Source: Proales similis (lineage: Eukaryota > Rotifera > Eurotatoria > Ploima > Proalidae). Taken from it: 64,000 nt of DNA. A program made the position numbers and the translations under genes. Every line of letters begins with the position of its first letter. The first letter of the stretch is position 1. The stretch covers positions 806,001 to 870,000 of the forward strand of contig JAGVRJ010000002.1 in assembly GCA_019059635.1 (NCBI GenBank). The letters are read 5' to 3'. The notes under the pieces were generated by a model that had not been told where the DNA came from, did not search any database, and saw nothing but the letters and a program-made list of their open reading frames with translations. Positions 50,402 through 63,881 of this stretch are shown piece after piece.

Positions 50402-53400
50402 TCAGCCGATTAGAGTCGAGAGAACTGCGGAAGGAAGCTGTACAAAGAATATAACCACTCCGATCAAGAGTATCAACAACATCGCAAATATGACTATTTG
50501 CTTCCAGTAGTTTTTCCAGATTATCAGCTTGAACGTTTGCAACGGCTGAGTGAACCAAAGAAATGAAGTTTCTGGTCGGCTGAAATTGAAAAAGAATTTT
50601 GTCAAGTTTTTTTCCGAAATTAGATTTGCACACAATCGCTTACTTTGGCTCGGGCAGCGGGTCTGGCGCAGAACGACCGATGCCGACTGGCTGCTCTTCG
50701 GCTTCCCTTTCGTTTAAAAGTCGAAATTCGGCCTCAACTTTTCCGGTCAATTTTGATGAATGAGCGCCTGTTTTGATTGTGAACGGCCACCAGCCGCGTA
50801 CTTGTCTCACTTTGAACAAGTTGAGTCGAGGCCATTGATTTTCTTTTAGAATCTTGGGGCTACACTTATCGGGCGTGACCGAGCCCTTGGGAAAGCTGCA
50901 AAGGTTAAGCTCTAGTTGGCCAAGAATATCATCGGCAGTTAGCTGGTCGGCATCGTAGCAGTGCAAATTGATCACTGGCCGCATTTTCTTTTCCACATTC
51001 ATCAGACCAAAGCGAGCTCGATGAGAATAGACGATTTTCTTCTCGGCCGGCAAAAAGTCAAAATCAAACACAAATCGCCAGTTGAAATTGCCCTCTCCGT
51101 CCAGTGAACGGTAGTGGACATCCGTCTGCTGACTCTCGCTAATCATGTCACACATGAAACCTTTTATGTAAATGTCGCTGGTTTTCTCGCCTGTCAGCGG
51201 GTTCGTGTCGTCGAGCGTAACTTCTTTTGTGTTGTAAATAATGACCCTGAGTTGAAAGCGTTTGGGCCTTCGAACTGTGATGTCAATGGGCTTGGGTATG
51301 AGTTCGGCCTGAAAGCTGCTTGTGGGAAATAAGTCGATCCACATCTGCACTTTGCCTTGCTCAAGCTCCTCGCCTGAATCCGGATTGAAAAGTGAACGTG
51401 TCTCGACATGCTCGGGCACAAGTTCAACATTCGATATCCAACTCCAGTTGTTGAGTGCGTCCAATGCAAGCTGTTCGTCGTGCTTATTTATCTTTGGCAT
51501 TCTGATTTCCTCGCGAGTCGAGCTAACTGTGGTCTCAGGCTCACTTGATTCATCCTCTTCGTAGGTCTCAATGCTGCCACCAAACAGGTTGTCCTTATCA
51601 CTCGCAAAGTGGTCAGGAAATTCGGCTTTCACTTTGCCGTCTGTATCGTAGATGGTCAACTGTCCGTTGAAAAACTTAGGACGAGGCATGCCATATTTTT
51701 TACACAACTTGTAGAGAATCTGTTTGGGGAGAAGAATGTCGCGCCAGGCGTTATAGCCGCTGAGTTCAAATTTTTTCGGCAATCCACAAGTCGCGTAGCA
51801 GTTTGAATAGAACCGATCCTCGAGGTCGATTTTGGTCTGTCCAATCAGATCAGTGCCTTCGATTAGATTCCAGTTCTTGATCGATATCTTAAGCTGCGAC
51901 TCGTTCGGAAAATGAGCCTCGAACTCAAAACATTTGCCAATCAACGGCTCAATCGAACTGCTTTTGAACTTTTCCGATATTTGGATATCGCCGCACTCCA
52001 AGTGTATGAAGGGCTCAAACTTGCCAATCATGTGTATTGGATTCACAATTGAAACTTTGACCACGTAGACGTGCACTTTGACCTTGATGGGCACATTGGC
52101 TGGCATTCGCTTTAAAAAACCTCCGTTCATATTCAAAACGTTCCTCAGAGTTCCGCTCAGCTCATTTTCATCGTACAGAAGAAATTTGCCTTTGAACTGA
52201 CTGAGATTGCCCTCCTTAAAGAATGGTCGGTTTTTGCCAATTATCAAATTGAACGTGTCTAGTGCCTCGTTCATTCGAAATGCCCTCTCTAGTTCACAGT
52301 CAAGTATCTTGGAAACAAAATGGTCAAACTTTATCACAATCACACAATCACCACCCGACTCACTTGAATTTTCTGCAGTGGGCTCTTGACCTGTTGATCG
52401 ACGATTTTCTTCCGCGACTCAATCCGCTTGCGAACTTAGAAGCAAAGAGTCAGGAATTAATAAAATTAAATCGTTTGCATGCGCCCAGTTACTTTTTTGC
52501 GAAATGTAATTGAACGAGGAAGTTCGCTTTCGGTACTTGCGAGAACTGTTCGATTCGCTGGTCGCACGAGATGGCTCTTCCGAGGACAGGTCTGAGATGT
52601 CCATTTGGCTGCTAGTTGACAACTCGTCATCAAGTGCTTGAGTCGTCGATATGCGTCTACGTGAGTATGGCATGCTGACCGAGGCAAAGTACTTTGACCA
52701 CCAGTCGAGATAGTCCAAGTCCGACTCGACTGTGCTCTTTTTGGCCTTCCTGGCTTCTTTGTTTCGTTTCTTTCAAATTCAATAATCACCTTAGCCTATA
52801 GCTCGATTTAAGCGACGAGTAGCTGCATTTACTTTTTGAGTTCCGATTATCACGCGACTGGTCGATTCCTCGAACATGCTCACCGCGTGAAGCATATTGT
52901 GCGAGTCTTGATAAATCAAGGTTTCAACACAAGATTTGCCTTTAGCTGTTCTAAATTTTTGCTTACTCTTCTTGCAGAACTCTTCCAGACGTAAATTGTC
53001 CATGAAGAAATTGCCTATCGAACGAATTGTGCAGCTGCCGACTAGAATTTTACGACTGAAAGTCTTCTCTATCGTCTCGAGTTGTTTGTGCATTGCCGAA
53101 TAGAGGAACAAAGACCCGTAGCACTCGCAGCGCAGGTTCAAATGCGGCTTGTATTCGTCCTCTTCTGGCAAGAACTAGGACAACAAATCTTGATTAGATG
53201 CTTTCGTCGAGGCAAAAAAAGCAATGCCGGTTACGATTGTGTGTTTTTGATGCATGATCACGAAATTTCCGTCCGAGGAGCAGTTCTCAATTACATTCGG
53301 ATCAAGAACCTTGTCACCGATTTCTATTTTCAGACTGACTTTCTGCTGACCGAGGCCGATGAAGCTGTGCTCTTTTAAATTTCGAAGGCCCCAATACAAA

Positions 53401-56400
53401 ATCTGCGCAAAACGTTCAGTTAAAGGCAAACCTCTTAAAAACGAAAAGGATTACCTCGAACACGTAGGGACGAGTATGCGGCTTGATGGAGGCCGGTATC
53501 TCAACAGTCGGATCGCGCCCTTTGAGTACTAGAGGAAGTCCTTGAAGTATTTGTCGGCTCGATGGCCTCTCTGCTAATTTTGTCCGCTTTCTGTCCTCGT
53601 TTTCATCTTCCTTAAAAAAGAATAAGAATTAAGTAAAAACGAGCAGTTGGAGTAGGGCCGGTTAGACCTGAATGCTGCATCGCACCTGAATTCGAACCAT
53701 TTCAAATGAAGCCAAAATATCACCGGCATGCTCGTAATTGTTGAATATCTTGAACCATTTCAGCTTGGGAGGATCAGACAGGCCATCGCTCACGTCTGGT
53801 CGTATGTATGCGCGTCCCATAAACTCACGTTTCTGGTTGACAATCAATTCAATGCTTTGTGAATTGTTATGAAAGAGCTTACGTTCAGCGGATCTTCATC
53901 GAATATATCGACGACGATTTCCGGTGGATTCGAGACAATCTCGTCGAAGTCGCCGTAGACGTTAAGCTGCTTGATGCGCAGCGATTGATTCCACGTCGGG
54001 TTTACCGTGTTGCTTATGGTTTTTGAATAGGCTGACTGATTGCCCACCGATATTCGCGCGAAAGGATCCGACTCGCCCGCAATGTCGAGCAGCAGCATTT
54101 CGCGACCTTGATACAAGTAAGCGTTTATCTGGAAAGTGTACTTTTCTGCGCAGTCAATTTAAAAACGTTTAATCTAATTTGGAATTGCTAAAGCTGGCAG
54201 AAGAACTGCTACCTGGGGTGTAGAGGCGCCGTGGCAGCACTAGTTCGTTCATGTCATCAGATGAGAAACGAAAACTGGCCGGGAATCGATCCTTTTTAAA
54301 CATTTCGTCCATTTGCTGATGTAAGCCGAACCAGAAGTAAATGCGAATGCGCGCGATACATTGGCGTTCAGGATCATCTAGATCGGAAGGAAAAATCGAC
54401 TAGAACGAGAAATGATTTTGAAGCCGAATTAAACAAGTTGAGTTCAGTATGGCGGTCTCTTACTCGAATTTCGGTGCAGAATGCTTTCCCGCTCAGCTGA
54501 CCTTTTTCTTGCGAATCTGTTGACCAAATAGCGTCACTCGAGCGAATTGTGCAGGCGCCCACAGGCTCTTGGTTGTGAAGCATCCAGACTGTCAAGTCAG
54601 GAAAGTAGCTGAGCGGCTCTTTTAAACAGATTTTGATGTTCGCAATGCTGTTCTTGACAACCATGTCAATGTAGAAGCGGAACGTCTCGTTCGAGGCCGA
54701 ATTCTTAAACTTGTCCGTAAGTGCCAGCAGCAATGCGAACACTTTTGTTATTATTGAGAGCTGTTCGATTATCATTTGTGAGCGTTGCCGATCCAGCTCG
54801 CTGATGAACACATTTTTCAAATAGATGTTGTTGAGATAGTTGCCGACTTGATCTGATATTTCGTTTGCTTTTTCTCTTTCTTGATTAACCAGCTTAAGGC
54901 GATAGTCGCTGACATTCTTGCTCCAGATTATCGAGCGAATGCTTCTGTAAATTACACCGAGCTCTTTTAGCTTGTTCTCGACAAAGTTCGTTTTGAACAT
55001 TATGTGCCGCATGTCTTCGATTTTGAACTTGAGATTCATGCATGGCTTTACTTTGTCCAGAGGCAAGTAGATTGGCGTTTTAGAGTCAAGCTGCACTGGA
55101 CAGTAAGCTTCGGTGCAGTTCATGCTCACTTCACCGACTTTTTTCTCATAGCCGTGCGTGCCTTAAGTATACGATTAACAAAGTCAAGTGAGTGCAGCTT
55201 GAATTTGATCGTTCTACTCACCGCAGCAGAGTTTGAAGCTTACGGTACCATTTAAATATCTTGCATCGATCATGTTCACATCGCTGAGTACGCAGAATGC
55301 CAAGAAATCGTTCAGCGTCGGTTTAGGGTCCAGACGGGCAGGATTAAGCGAATTGATTATCGAACTGCGCTGGTTCGTCTCAAACATTTTGCGTGACGAC
55401 ATGCTCAGGTAAAGACGAGCGGCATAAAATGCGCCGTTCAATGGCACGTAGTGAAGTGTATCGCTTAGTTCATGCTGAGCCGAGTTGTTACGGCTCGTCT
55501 GATAGATTTTTTGTATTCGCATGTTGTTCGGCTCGTCGTACAAGTCAATCAGACGGGGCCCATACGTTGGCAAAAAGGTCGGCTCATCTGTGAAACTGGA
55601 TATCTCGTCTAGTGACAAATATTCGCTGGCGATTATTTGCTCGCCGGAGGTCGTCTCGTTACACAGTTCGATTTTTATCAACCGAACGAGCGGCGGGTGT
55701 CGATAAAAAAACTCGAGTGAATGATTCCAATGCGGATGGGTGGTCACTCTAAGGGTAGGCGTCCTTTGCTTTGAAAGGAAAGCATTCAAATAAAATTTGA
55801 ACCAATTCAAGAGGTTCGGAAGGCTTTTTTACCGTTACACCGGCAAACTTAACTCGAACGAAAGGATTCAAGTCCTGAGCGGCTTCAAAACTGTTGAGCA
55901 TTATGTCACGCTCGTCAACTCTTCCTTTCCTCAGATTGTTTAACGCGCCTAATATTGTGATCTGACGTCTCAGAAGAATTTGCGCATTGTAGATGTGAAC
56001 TCGTAGACAGCAGAAATGCCTCAACTCTCTTAGACCATAAGGCAGAAGCAGATTGCTGTCAATGTTTGCTTAGTCGCTGGCCCAGATTTGAAATCAATAA
56101 TCGTTTCAAAATTACCTTTCAATGTCATCCATTTCATCGGGTCGATTTTCTTCGTAGTGAATCTAAGCCAACTTAGCGAATAAATCCAAGCGAATTAGGA
56201 TTGTGACTTACAGTAGCCTTGTCACCACGCGATTGCAAAATGATGTCGAATTTCACGAATCCCCTGGGTGAGAACTGATCAGACATGGAGCCTTTGTTGG
56301 CGCTCTGCTTGGGCTCTGGAATGATCTCTCCCCATTTGTGATAGACTTCATGACCTTCCAAAACCAAATAATGTCATCGGTGAACTGAACAAGAGGAACG

Positions 56401-57967
56401 ATCAAATAGCCGATGGCTTATGCCAACTCACCTGGGTGCTCATAAATTGTGCCGAAATCGGTTTCAAAACTTCCGACTAGAGAATCCGGATAGATGAGAT
56501 TTTTTATGAAAACCTTTGAATCAGAGCTTGAAATTTTGTTGCTTCTCAAATGTGCGTTGATTTGAAATTTTACTTCGATTCTGATTTTATAGTTGAAAGC
56601 CTTTTGAAAGCTGATTGATTCGAGCCGAGCGATGAATACCTTGGAGAAAATTGCCGCATTATAGAACTAAGAGAACATGTTTGAAGGGGACTAGAGCAAC
56701 CTGGTCGTCACTAGAATAGTTCAAGTCTTGAATAGACCGCTCATTGGTTTTGAAACGCTGGTGACCAATGTGAACCACGCAGTAAATTTTCTCGTTTATG
56801 CCGTTCAGATGGCGAATTTCAATTAGACGCACTCTGACTTGCCAGCTGGTTATTTTCTCTTTTAACTCTTCTTGATTCAAAAGCTGATTGAGCAAATAGT
56901 TCGACTGAATCTCAAATGCGTCCAAGTCATGTTCGTATGGATTGAACTGCATCAATGCCTTCTTAAACACAGCCTTCTGATCCGGGTTGAGCTCGAATGA
57001 CATAATTAAACTCAATGCCAGCTTGAGTGTGGCTGGATTGTGTCCAACTATGTGAAGAAATTTCTTTATTTGTTCTGGATCGAAGTTGGGTGCAGATATT
57101 CTGGGCACACTTTACAAACTTGATTATTCACTCTGTGCTCTAACTAATTGTTAATTGAAAATGGCGCCTCACCTGTCTGGTCCACTGTTAAGCTGAAAAT
57201 GCTGCGAGGCGAATTCACCGCATTTTAAAATTGTGGCCACCAGATCCATGGCTCTTATTTGTTCCTTGTTCGTGTCCCAGTAGTCAAGCGAAGGCAGCCC
57301 GTAAAGATTGGCTTTGTTTGGATTTGAAAAGTCCAATATAAGCTGGAATCTGATTCTGGCCTGAGCAAATCTCACATGCTGATTGATTTTCGAATAATTA
57401 TGATTTCATTAATTACTTTGATGGTCGCGTTAGTTTTCGGATCGACCAAATAGTCGTCGATGAATATTCTCGACTCTTGGCTAAACTCGCTCTGCATTTC
57501 CAGCAAGCGATCCATGAGCATTGCAAATTTGCCAAAAGGCCTAGTTTTTTTTTAATACATCAGCGGTCAGAGAGAGAGAGAGATAGAGAGAGATGAGTAG
57601 AAAGATCGAAACAAATTAGAAACCTTTGGAAGAATCTCGAGGGGAAGAAGCAAAGTATTTCGAGTCGATCGCCAAACTTGGGCTCAGACACAGCAGTAAA
57701 ATTGCGAACAATCGGTTTGGGTTTAACCAGTGGACTTAGTTCAAGCTCGTTTGTAGATAGACTTCGACTCCGGCCGATTTCGTCCGGCCTGAACTGGGCC
57801 CATCCGATGCGTTCTGTGCCGCGAGTTGAGCTAACATGGTAAATGCGGCACAGCAGCTCTTTGCGAGTGTCTGCCTTGAATTCGGAGGCCAGCTCAAACG
57901 ATTCGATTACCACAGAGAGCTTCATGCTGGATGACAACGTGCCACGGTTAGCTCCTGTTGCTGGCAT
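50402..57967 (-). CDS. OTOF: Otoferlin-type (type II) ferlin
   Basis: A multi-exon minus-strand gene from MPATGANRG (57967; [12 protein letters not shown] at 57925 is an alternative start). Order seen: C2A (57925-57390); C2B with [11 protein letters not shown] (56900-56180); C2C (about 56030-55215); FerB-like ([16 protein letters not shown], near 54590); C2D (54116-53660: [24 protein letters not shown]); C2DE-like ([13 protein letters not shown]); [13 protein letters not shown]2E (52340-51700, [17 protein letters not shown]); [14 protein letters not shown]2F (51260-50880); RGWWPF; and a C-terminal anchor in [13 protein letters not shown] plus a hydrophobic helix ending at 50402. No DysF domain was found, placing it with otoferlin/FER1L4/FER1L6. 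Ferlins drive calcium-regulated vesicle fusion and membrane repair. C2E lacks most acidic ligands; C2D and C2F keep theirs. Exon edges were checked only in part. Confidence 0.93.
57569..57594. repeat. GA microsatellite in ferlin intron 1
   Basis: AGAGAGAGAGAGAGATAGAGAGAGA, just after the donor of the first ferlin exon on the minus strand. Confidence 0.9.
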
Positions 57968-59992
57968 GCTCGCTGCTTGAATACGAGGCCGCTCCTTAAA
58001 GAGGCTTCTGTCTCTGCTTCCGTGCGCTCACTGATTGCTACCTCTTCTTTTCTTTTTCGCTTTCTTTTTCAGCCGCCGTCGCCGCTGCTGCTGCTGCTTC
58101 TACTGCCTCTTACAATGGTTGTAGCAAGTGGTTGGGAAAAATATAAAAAAGAAGCATTTCGGCTTAATTCAACACCGAATGCCTTGCAAGTTGCTTAAAG
58201 CACATAATCACTTTTCGCCCAATAAAACAAGGTTAGCATAATAGAATTTAATGAAAATACTCGAAATATTCAAACTTTACGACCAAAGCGGCGTATTTGA
58301 ATGAGCCGAGTTGACGAAAGGAGCTAGCTAAACTAACGAAGCTTGAGCTAGTTACTCAGTGAGTAAGTGTGTGTGTGTGTGTGCCTAGGTGCGTGCTTCT
58401 ATGAACTATTGAATGGGCGACAGAAAAAAATGAACTTGGTCGTCTTTTCTTGACTTTCAATCAAAACGCCGACAATAAACGCGCAAACAAAACACGCTTT
58501 TATCAGGTCACTTTCATTTTATCGAGCACATTCAAGCGAGCCGAGTGACAATTCTCTTCTCCTCATATATATATTTATTTTATTAAACTATTAAAAAAGC
58601 ATTTCGCTTCTCTTGTTGCCGATTCGTCATTTATTTTAGTTTCGAGCTATCTCACCATCTGATGGTTGATCATGACTAATCGTGACTTGATATCACATGC
58701 GAACCGCCTTTTGCCTGCTCGTTCGCTCGTTTGCTTGCCTTCTATGCGCCAAATGAGGTCATGACCATTTATGCAACCTAGCATCTGCATTTGACTTTTA
58801 TCTCTTCTCACTAGCTGATCAAGAAAAACCCGCAACGGCTGCCACTTCACCAGAGTCGGGCTGGGCGAATTTTTCAGACAACTTGAAGGCGCAGTAATAT
58901 TCAGCCGGGAAAAGCGAATAAAAAGTGCGAGCAGCTTGATTTTTGAATTTTTTTTCTTACTCGGACTTGGAGCCTTCGTGGTTCAATTTAACGCGCTTTT
59001 TGCTTTTGTTGCACAATCTAAGATAGCGACCTAATTAAATGGATCGGAACCCTTCTTTGTCCTCTGACTCTAAGCAAGTTTGCATTTTCATCAACAAGTG
59101 CCAAGCCCTGTGTTTACCCGACCCTTATTGCCTCCAGGCTCCATCTGTCAGTCAATCGAATATCAATATTCAATAAAATCTCGTATCATGTATCACGCTC
59201 GAGTTGGATAATATTTGCATCAACAAATATAAACAATCTCGGTAGCCTTTTGGTTGAATTTCTGACTCTCGTCACTGTATGCCTCTCTGTTTAGAAGCAT
59301 TTAGTCAATCATATTTGTTCTCTTGCTCTTGTATGCTTTCATTCATCTACATTAATACAACTGGCTAATATAAGTCGATCATCTATCATCGCAGTGCATC
59401 AACGGGGTGTCTGCTCTATCTCTCTAAATCTCTCTCTCTGTCTACTTAAATCAAGTTCCGTTCGAAGAACCTAATTGGTTGAAGAGTTCGAGTACTCTAC
59501 TCAGCTCATTCACTCGTTAATTTGGTCTGGAAGGACACTTGTGATTTTTATCCTTCAATTGCTGACTAAATCAAATGTGGAAATGCTGTTCATAGACGCC
59601 TTGTTCTGCGCACTTTTGAACTCTTACATAATTTTAGACTGATGTCTAAAAAGCCTGAAATTGAAGATGAGGAGAAAAATCTCTCATGACCAAATTTTAT
59701 CCCGTTTCAATTTAAAAGAAACTTTGATTAAATTGAAACAAAACAAAAAAAATTAAAAATAAAATCATCAAGTAGATAATTTTAAGAGAAAGAGACGGAA
59801 AGAGAAAAGATGATGAGGAGAAAGTTGCAGACAGTTGCTTAAATTCGCATCGTGCGAATCAACAGCTGGCAGAAGCGGTCGAAAGAAGACAAACAAAAGA
59901 AAGTGAATAGGAAGTAAATCAGTAAAATAAATTCAAGCAAATCGATGCTCATATACTCTCGGCTGCACTTTAGATTCGTCAAGATGTGCACG
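57968..59992. other. Non-coding region between ferlin start and membrane-protein 3' end
   Basis: About 2 kb. Expected to hold the ferlin promoter and the 3' UTR of the next minus-strand gene. A GT microsatellite lies at 58367-58383. Short frames (for example 58647-58850) show no family. Nothing else recognised. Confidence 0.5.
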
Positions 59993-60510
59993 CTAGACTT
60001 TGTTCCGCCCGGTTAGATCAGACCGACTGTTGTACTTGGAATCATCTATGAACGGTATGTCTGAGAGACTGACGCCTAGGAAGCGTTGAGCCGATCCGTT
60101 TTGTTTCGTGTGCTCAACACTCTGCATAAGTTCAGTATTAAAACGACGAGAACCAAAATTAAGAGAAAAAAAAAAGAGAAAGAAGCAAGAGTACAAGCCG
60201 AGATAAGAAATAGAGATTAGAATATTTCAACTTACATAGTCGCCTGACTCGACTTGTTCGTCATTCACTTTGATAATGGGCGCTCGTTTGTAGTCGGAGG
60301 GTCTCCTTTTTCTAATGGCCAGTTCAATTATCTCTTGTCTGTTCAAAGAGGCGCAATGACGAAGAATGAAATTACCTGAGACATACAACGACTGCGATGA
60401 TCACTATGAGCAGTGATATGATGCCTATAAGAACAGCGGCGGCGATTATAATCGTGTTGCGGTCCATTCCTATTTCTCTGGATACTTTGGCTGACCAATC
60501 TAATTGTTTG
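59993..60510 (-). CDS. 3' exons of a single-pass membrane protein (5' part missing)
   Basis: Three phase-consistent exons: 60510-60376, 60338-60236 and 60121-59993 (stop TAG). They encode a juxtamembrane stretch (KQLDWSAKVSREIGMDRN), one strongly hydrophobic helix (TIIIAAAVLIGIISLLIVII) followed by a basic stop-transfer segment (CLRQEIIELAIRKRRPSDYKR), and a cytoplasmic tail of about 80 residues ending SDLTGRNKV. The layout fits the C-terminus of a type I receptor or adhesion protein, with the ectodomain encoded beyond the right edge. The first exon needs incoming phase 2. No domain is recognisable in the tail, so the family is unknown. All three acceptors are CAG. Confidence 0.7.
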
Positions 60511-62295
60511 CTGCGAATCCCAAATCACTGTCCGTTAGAATAGAGCAAATCGAGCCGTTCGAATCGATTAGTTCATCTAGGCAGATTGAGTAAAAAAAAT
60601 GCAAATTACTTGGTAAATAAACGCAAAGCTGTTGGACCAGCCAACCGGATTAGGAGAGCAGACTCTAATTCAAATCGGACGTTCATTAGGAATGGCTGCA
60701 CAAATGGCTTCAGATCGCTCTGAGTGATATGATGCATTAGGAGATGACAATGCACACTTTAACAACTGCTCTCCTCGAATCTTATTCCTCTTTTGTTGGC
60801 CCTTACTCACTCACTCATATACCACCATCATCATCGTAACCATCATCTTAATTCACGCACTCACTAGATTGTCGGTTGCATGCTCACGCGGTCAAGGTAA
60901 TGAATATGATCGAACGAGAATCTCGTGCAAGATTGAACTACGCTCAATTCAACGGTCGTCTAGTTGTGTGATCGCTATTATTTTAAATTCGTCGCCACTC
61001 AAACGATTTTAGCTTCACCTCCTCTTCACACTCGGCACGCTTGTTGAATTATGAAGCTATCTCCATTATGTCACGAGCCGTCGTTTGTGTATTATTTCAT
61101 AAAAAAAAAGAGGCAAAGAAATAGAATTTAAATTACTTGGCGGCGCGAGTTGTTGATAAATATTTGAATGTTATGCCGAATAGACGCACACAGAAAAGGT
61201 GGCCGAAATGTTACAAGCGATGAATCATCAAATAGCTCATACGTTCGAATTAGTTTCTCGTGTGTGTGTATGTGTGTTTGCGGGCGGGTGGTTAATGAAC
61301 GTTCAAATAGCTCTTCTTCAAGGGGAGCCAGAGGAGAGAAAGCTAGATCTGAGCACAGGCTTGATTCTAGTTTATCACCAATTGTGGCCGGCATGAATAA
61401 TTATAAAGGCATTCGACGAGTGAATAGAAAAAAAGGAGAAGGCGGGAGAGCAAGAGAACACTTGAGTGAAAGAGAGAGAGAGAGATCGCAATGCAACTAT
61501 TCGAGAGCGCGTGAATAGAATTATCACGCTGGCTCTTGCTTCAGAGTTGATTGTAGTCAAGCAACCGACAATGAACGAGCGATTACTATTTTTAATCAGG
61601 ATGTGATCACTTCAAGGCTACGAATATCGATTTTCAGCTTAGCTTTCATCTCTCTCAAGCGCACGTTGCTCAATAATTTAATTATTAAACGCTCGCTGTG
61701 AATTAATGAACGAGAGATAGTTTCTAAAAGTCGAGAAAATGAAGAAAAAACCTGAAAAATAAAGCTGAAGCCCACACATGACTGGATCTAGCCCGGCTGG
61801 TTTAATTGACTCTTGTATAAAGAGATTATGCAAGAATTAGAAAGGGAAAAGGTTTCGTTAGATCGCTCGTGAATGAATTAAAAAAAAAAGAACAAAGTTA
61901 AAAGCCCTAATCTGAAAATGGTTCATAATTTATTGTATTTATCGCCCGAGGTGACGCGTTTCGTCTAATGCAAAAACGCCTCGGCCAATATACATTACAT
62001 CTTAACCATTTCTCGTCGGCCTGCAAGCAAAAAAGAAAGTAGAATGCTCGTGTATTACTTATGACATGGCGTGCAAATTCGCGAGAGCGATCGCGATTCG
62101 TAGCCTCGCTCCCTCCCTCTCTTCGTGTGGCAGATGATGACAAATACGAAGCGAAACTGATAGAGAGGCAGAATTCTTCGCCGCAGACCCTAAATCAGAC
62201 GGTTGCCGAGTTATTAATATCGATCGCCTCCATGTCCACATAAAAGCAAATTTAATTACCATCAAGCGAGTCAATTGGGCTCTTCAAAGTACGCT

Positions 62296-62296
<1 letters not shown>

Positions 62297-62334
<38 letters not shown>
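62297..62334. repeat. (CA)19 microsatellite
   Basis: Nineteen uninterrupted CA units, the longest simple repeat in the window and likely polymorphic. Confidence 0.97.
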
Positions 62335-62338
<4 letters not shown>

Positions 62339-63516
62339 AATACAATTTGCACGCGCTTTAAGGCTAGCGAGGCAAGCGGAGCCGAATTGGCTTTGACAAA
62401 CGCGATTGCGGCCGACTAATAATTTATTCGAGCGATTCACTCTTCGATTACGACTCGCTCGAATGTGATAGAATGTGGCGCATCGATGGGTTGCTTGTTG
62501 CGCACGAGCGTCTAATCAAGCGATAATCATTGCCAGAGACTGATGCTTGAGCTCGATACAATGCCGCAGCTCAATCGAAATGCTCTTGGGCGCCCATATG
62601 TTTCTGTGTGCGCCTCATTGCTATTCAGGAATTGGCCAGACCGCCGACACCGGTAGCCATCTCGCATTCTTTTCTAATCGAGCGTACGAGCCCAGAGCGG
62701 AATTTTTGCGCAGCGTCGAATTCTTTCTAATGTAAGTCTTGTAAAGTTGATGCTGGCTCGCTCTAGTTATGCCAAATAGCTAAAGGCCTCTGTCGACTGA
62801 AAATAAAGAAAAGGAAAACTACAATCAGCAATAAACTGAGTAAACCTAATAATAATAGCTACGATACAAGCGAAGCTCAATGGTGCCCTCTTCTCTATTG
62901 CCATCACATGCCGCATGCAATTTTGCTTACCGTATTATCAACAACTTTTTTTTTCCATCATAATCAAGATTGTTTAAATAAACTGGAAAGCGAGCATGCA
63001 AAGTACAATTGAAGATAAATAGACAAAGAGGAACAAAACTTGAAATAAAACTTGCCAATCTAAAAATAGAAGCGAAAAAAGCGCAACAAAATACAAGAGT
63101 TGAACGGCAAAAGGAAAAAACATTTGCAAAATCAACTCTAATAGTCTCTCTCTCTTTCTCTCTCTCGGTGTGTGTGTTCATTTGTACCAACTAATAGATG
63201 GGCTTGTTTCATTGACGTAAGATGTTGGGCAAACATGAGTCTTCAGACTTGACAAATGCGCCCCCTCGGGGCTTGGTAGCGATCGATCCTCAGCACACGT
63301 TTAAAGGCCTAAAATTTACCTTCCCTCTAATATTTATAAACTATCCAGCGAGGGCTTGTGCTTTTCGTCTCCTATTGCCTTTTTCTTTTGCTGTGCAAAT
63401 TAGAAGATGCAAAGCTGAGCGGCACAAAAGGCCGATTAAATGTGAGCTTTTGCATGGAAAATAAAAATGACAGCTGTCTAATAGTTATCGTTCAATGTCA
63501 CTGTTGGTAATGTCAC

Positions 63517-63700
63517 CAAGTGTAAGTCAGCTCAAACGAGCCTGACAAGCGTCTGTCTGAGTGGAGAGTTGACTTTATTTTCTTGTTGACTCCGTTTTGC
63601 TCGATATTGAATGAAGCGATATCAGAAAAGCTGCGGCGCAGTCGAGTTTTGATTAATCTTCTGCACAAGGCGCGGATTAATTTCGTCAGTCTTTTGCAAC
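63517..63700 (-). CDS. Candidate upstream exon of the membrane-protein gene
   Basis: A minus-strand frame reads RRSFSDIASFNIEQNG, then LHSDRRLSGSFELTYT, and ends in TTG|GTGACA, a usable donor in phase 2. That phase is what the exon at 60510 requires, and joining creates TYT-C-KQLDW. The left (5') edge is unclear; several AGs near 63700-63718 could be acceptors. No protein family supports it. Confidence 0.3.
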
Positions 63701-63866
63701 ACAAAGCCCCTCAGAGAAATCACTATGCAGATTTTCTCATTTTTTTAAGTCTGGGACTCTCGGCTTTGACTTCTTTTTCAGTTAGCTTTACTTTAGAGGC
63801 TGCTGCTGGTGCTTCTGCTGCAGATGCAAAGGACAATTTGACTCTGTCGCTTTGAGAATGAGGCGG

Positions 63867-63881
63867 GCGCGCGCGCGCGCG
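63867..63881. repeat. GC dinucleotide run
   Basis: Fifteen bases of alternating G and C, a sequence able to take the Z form. Short and otherwise unexplained. Confidence 0.85.
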
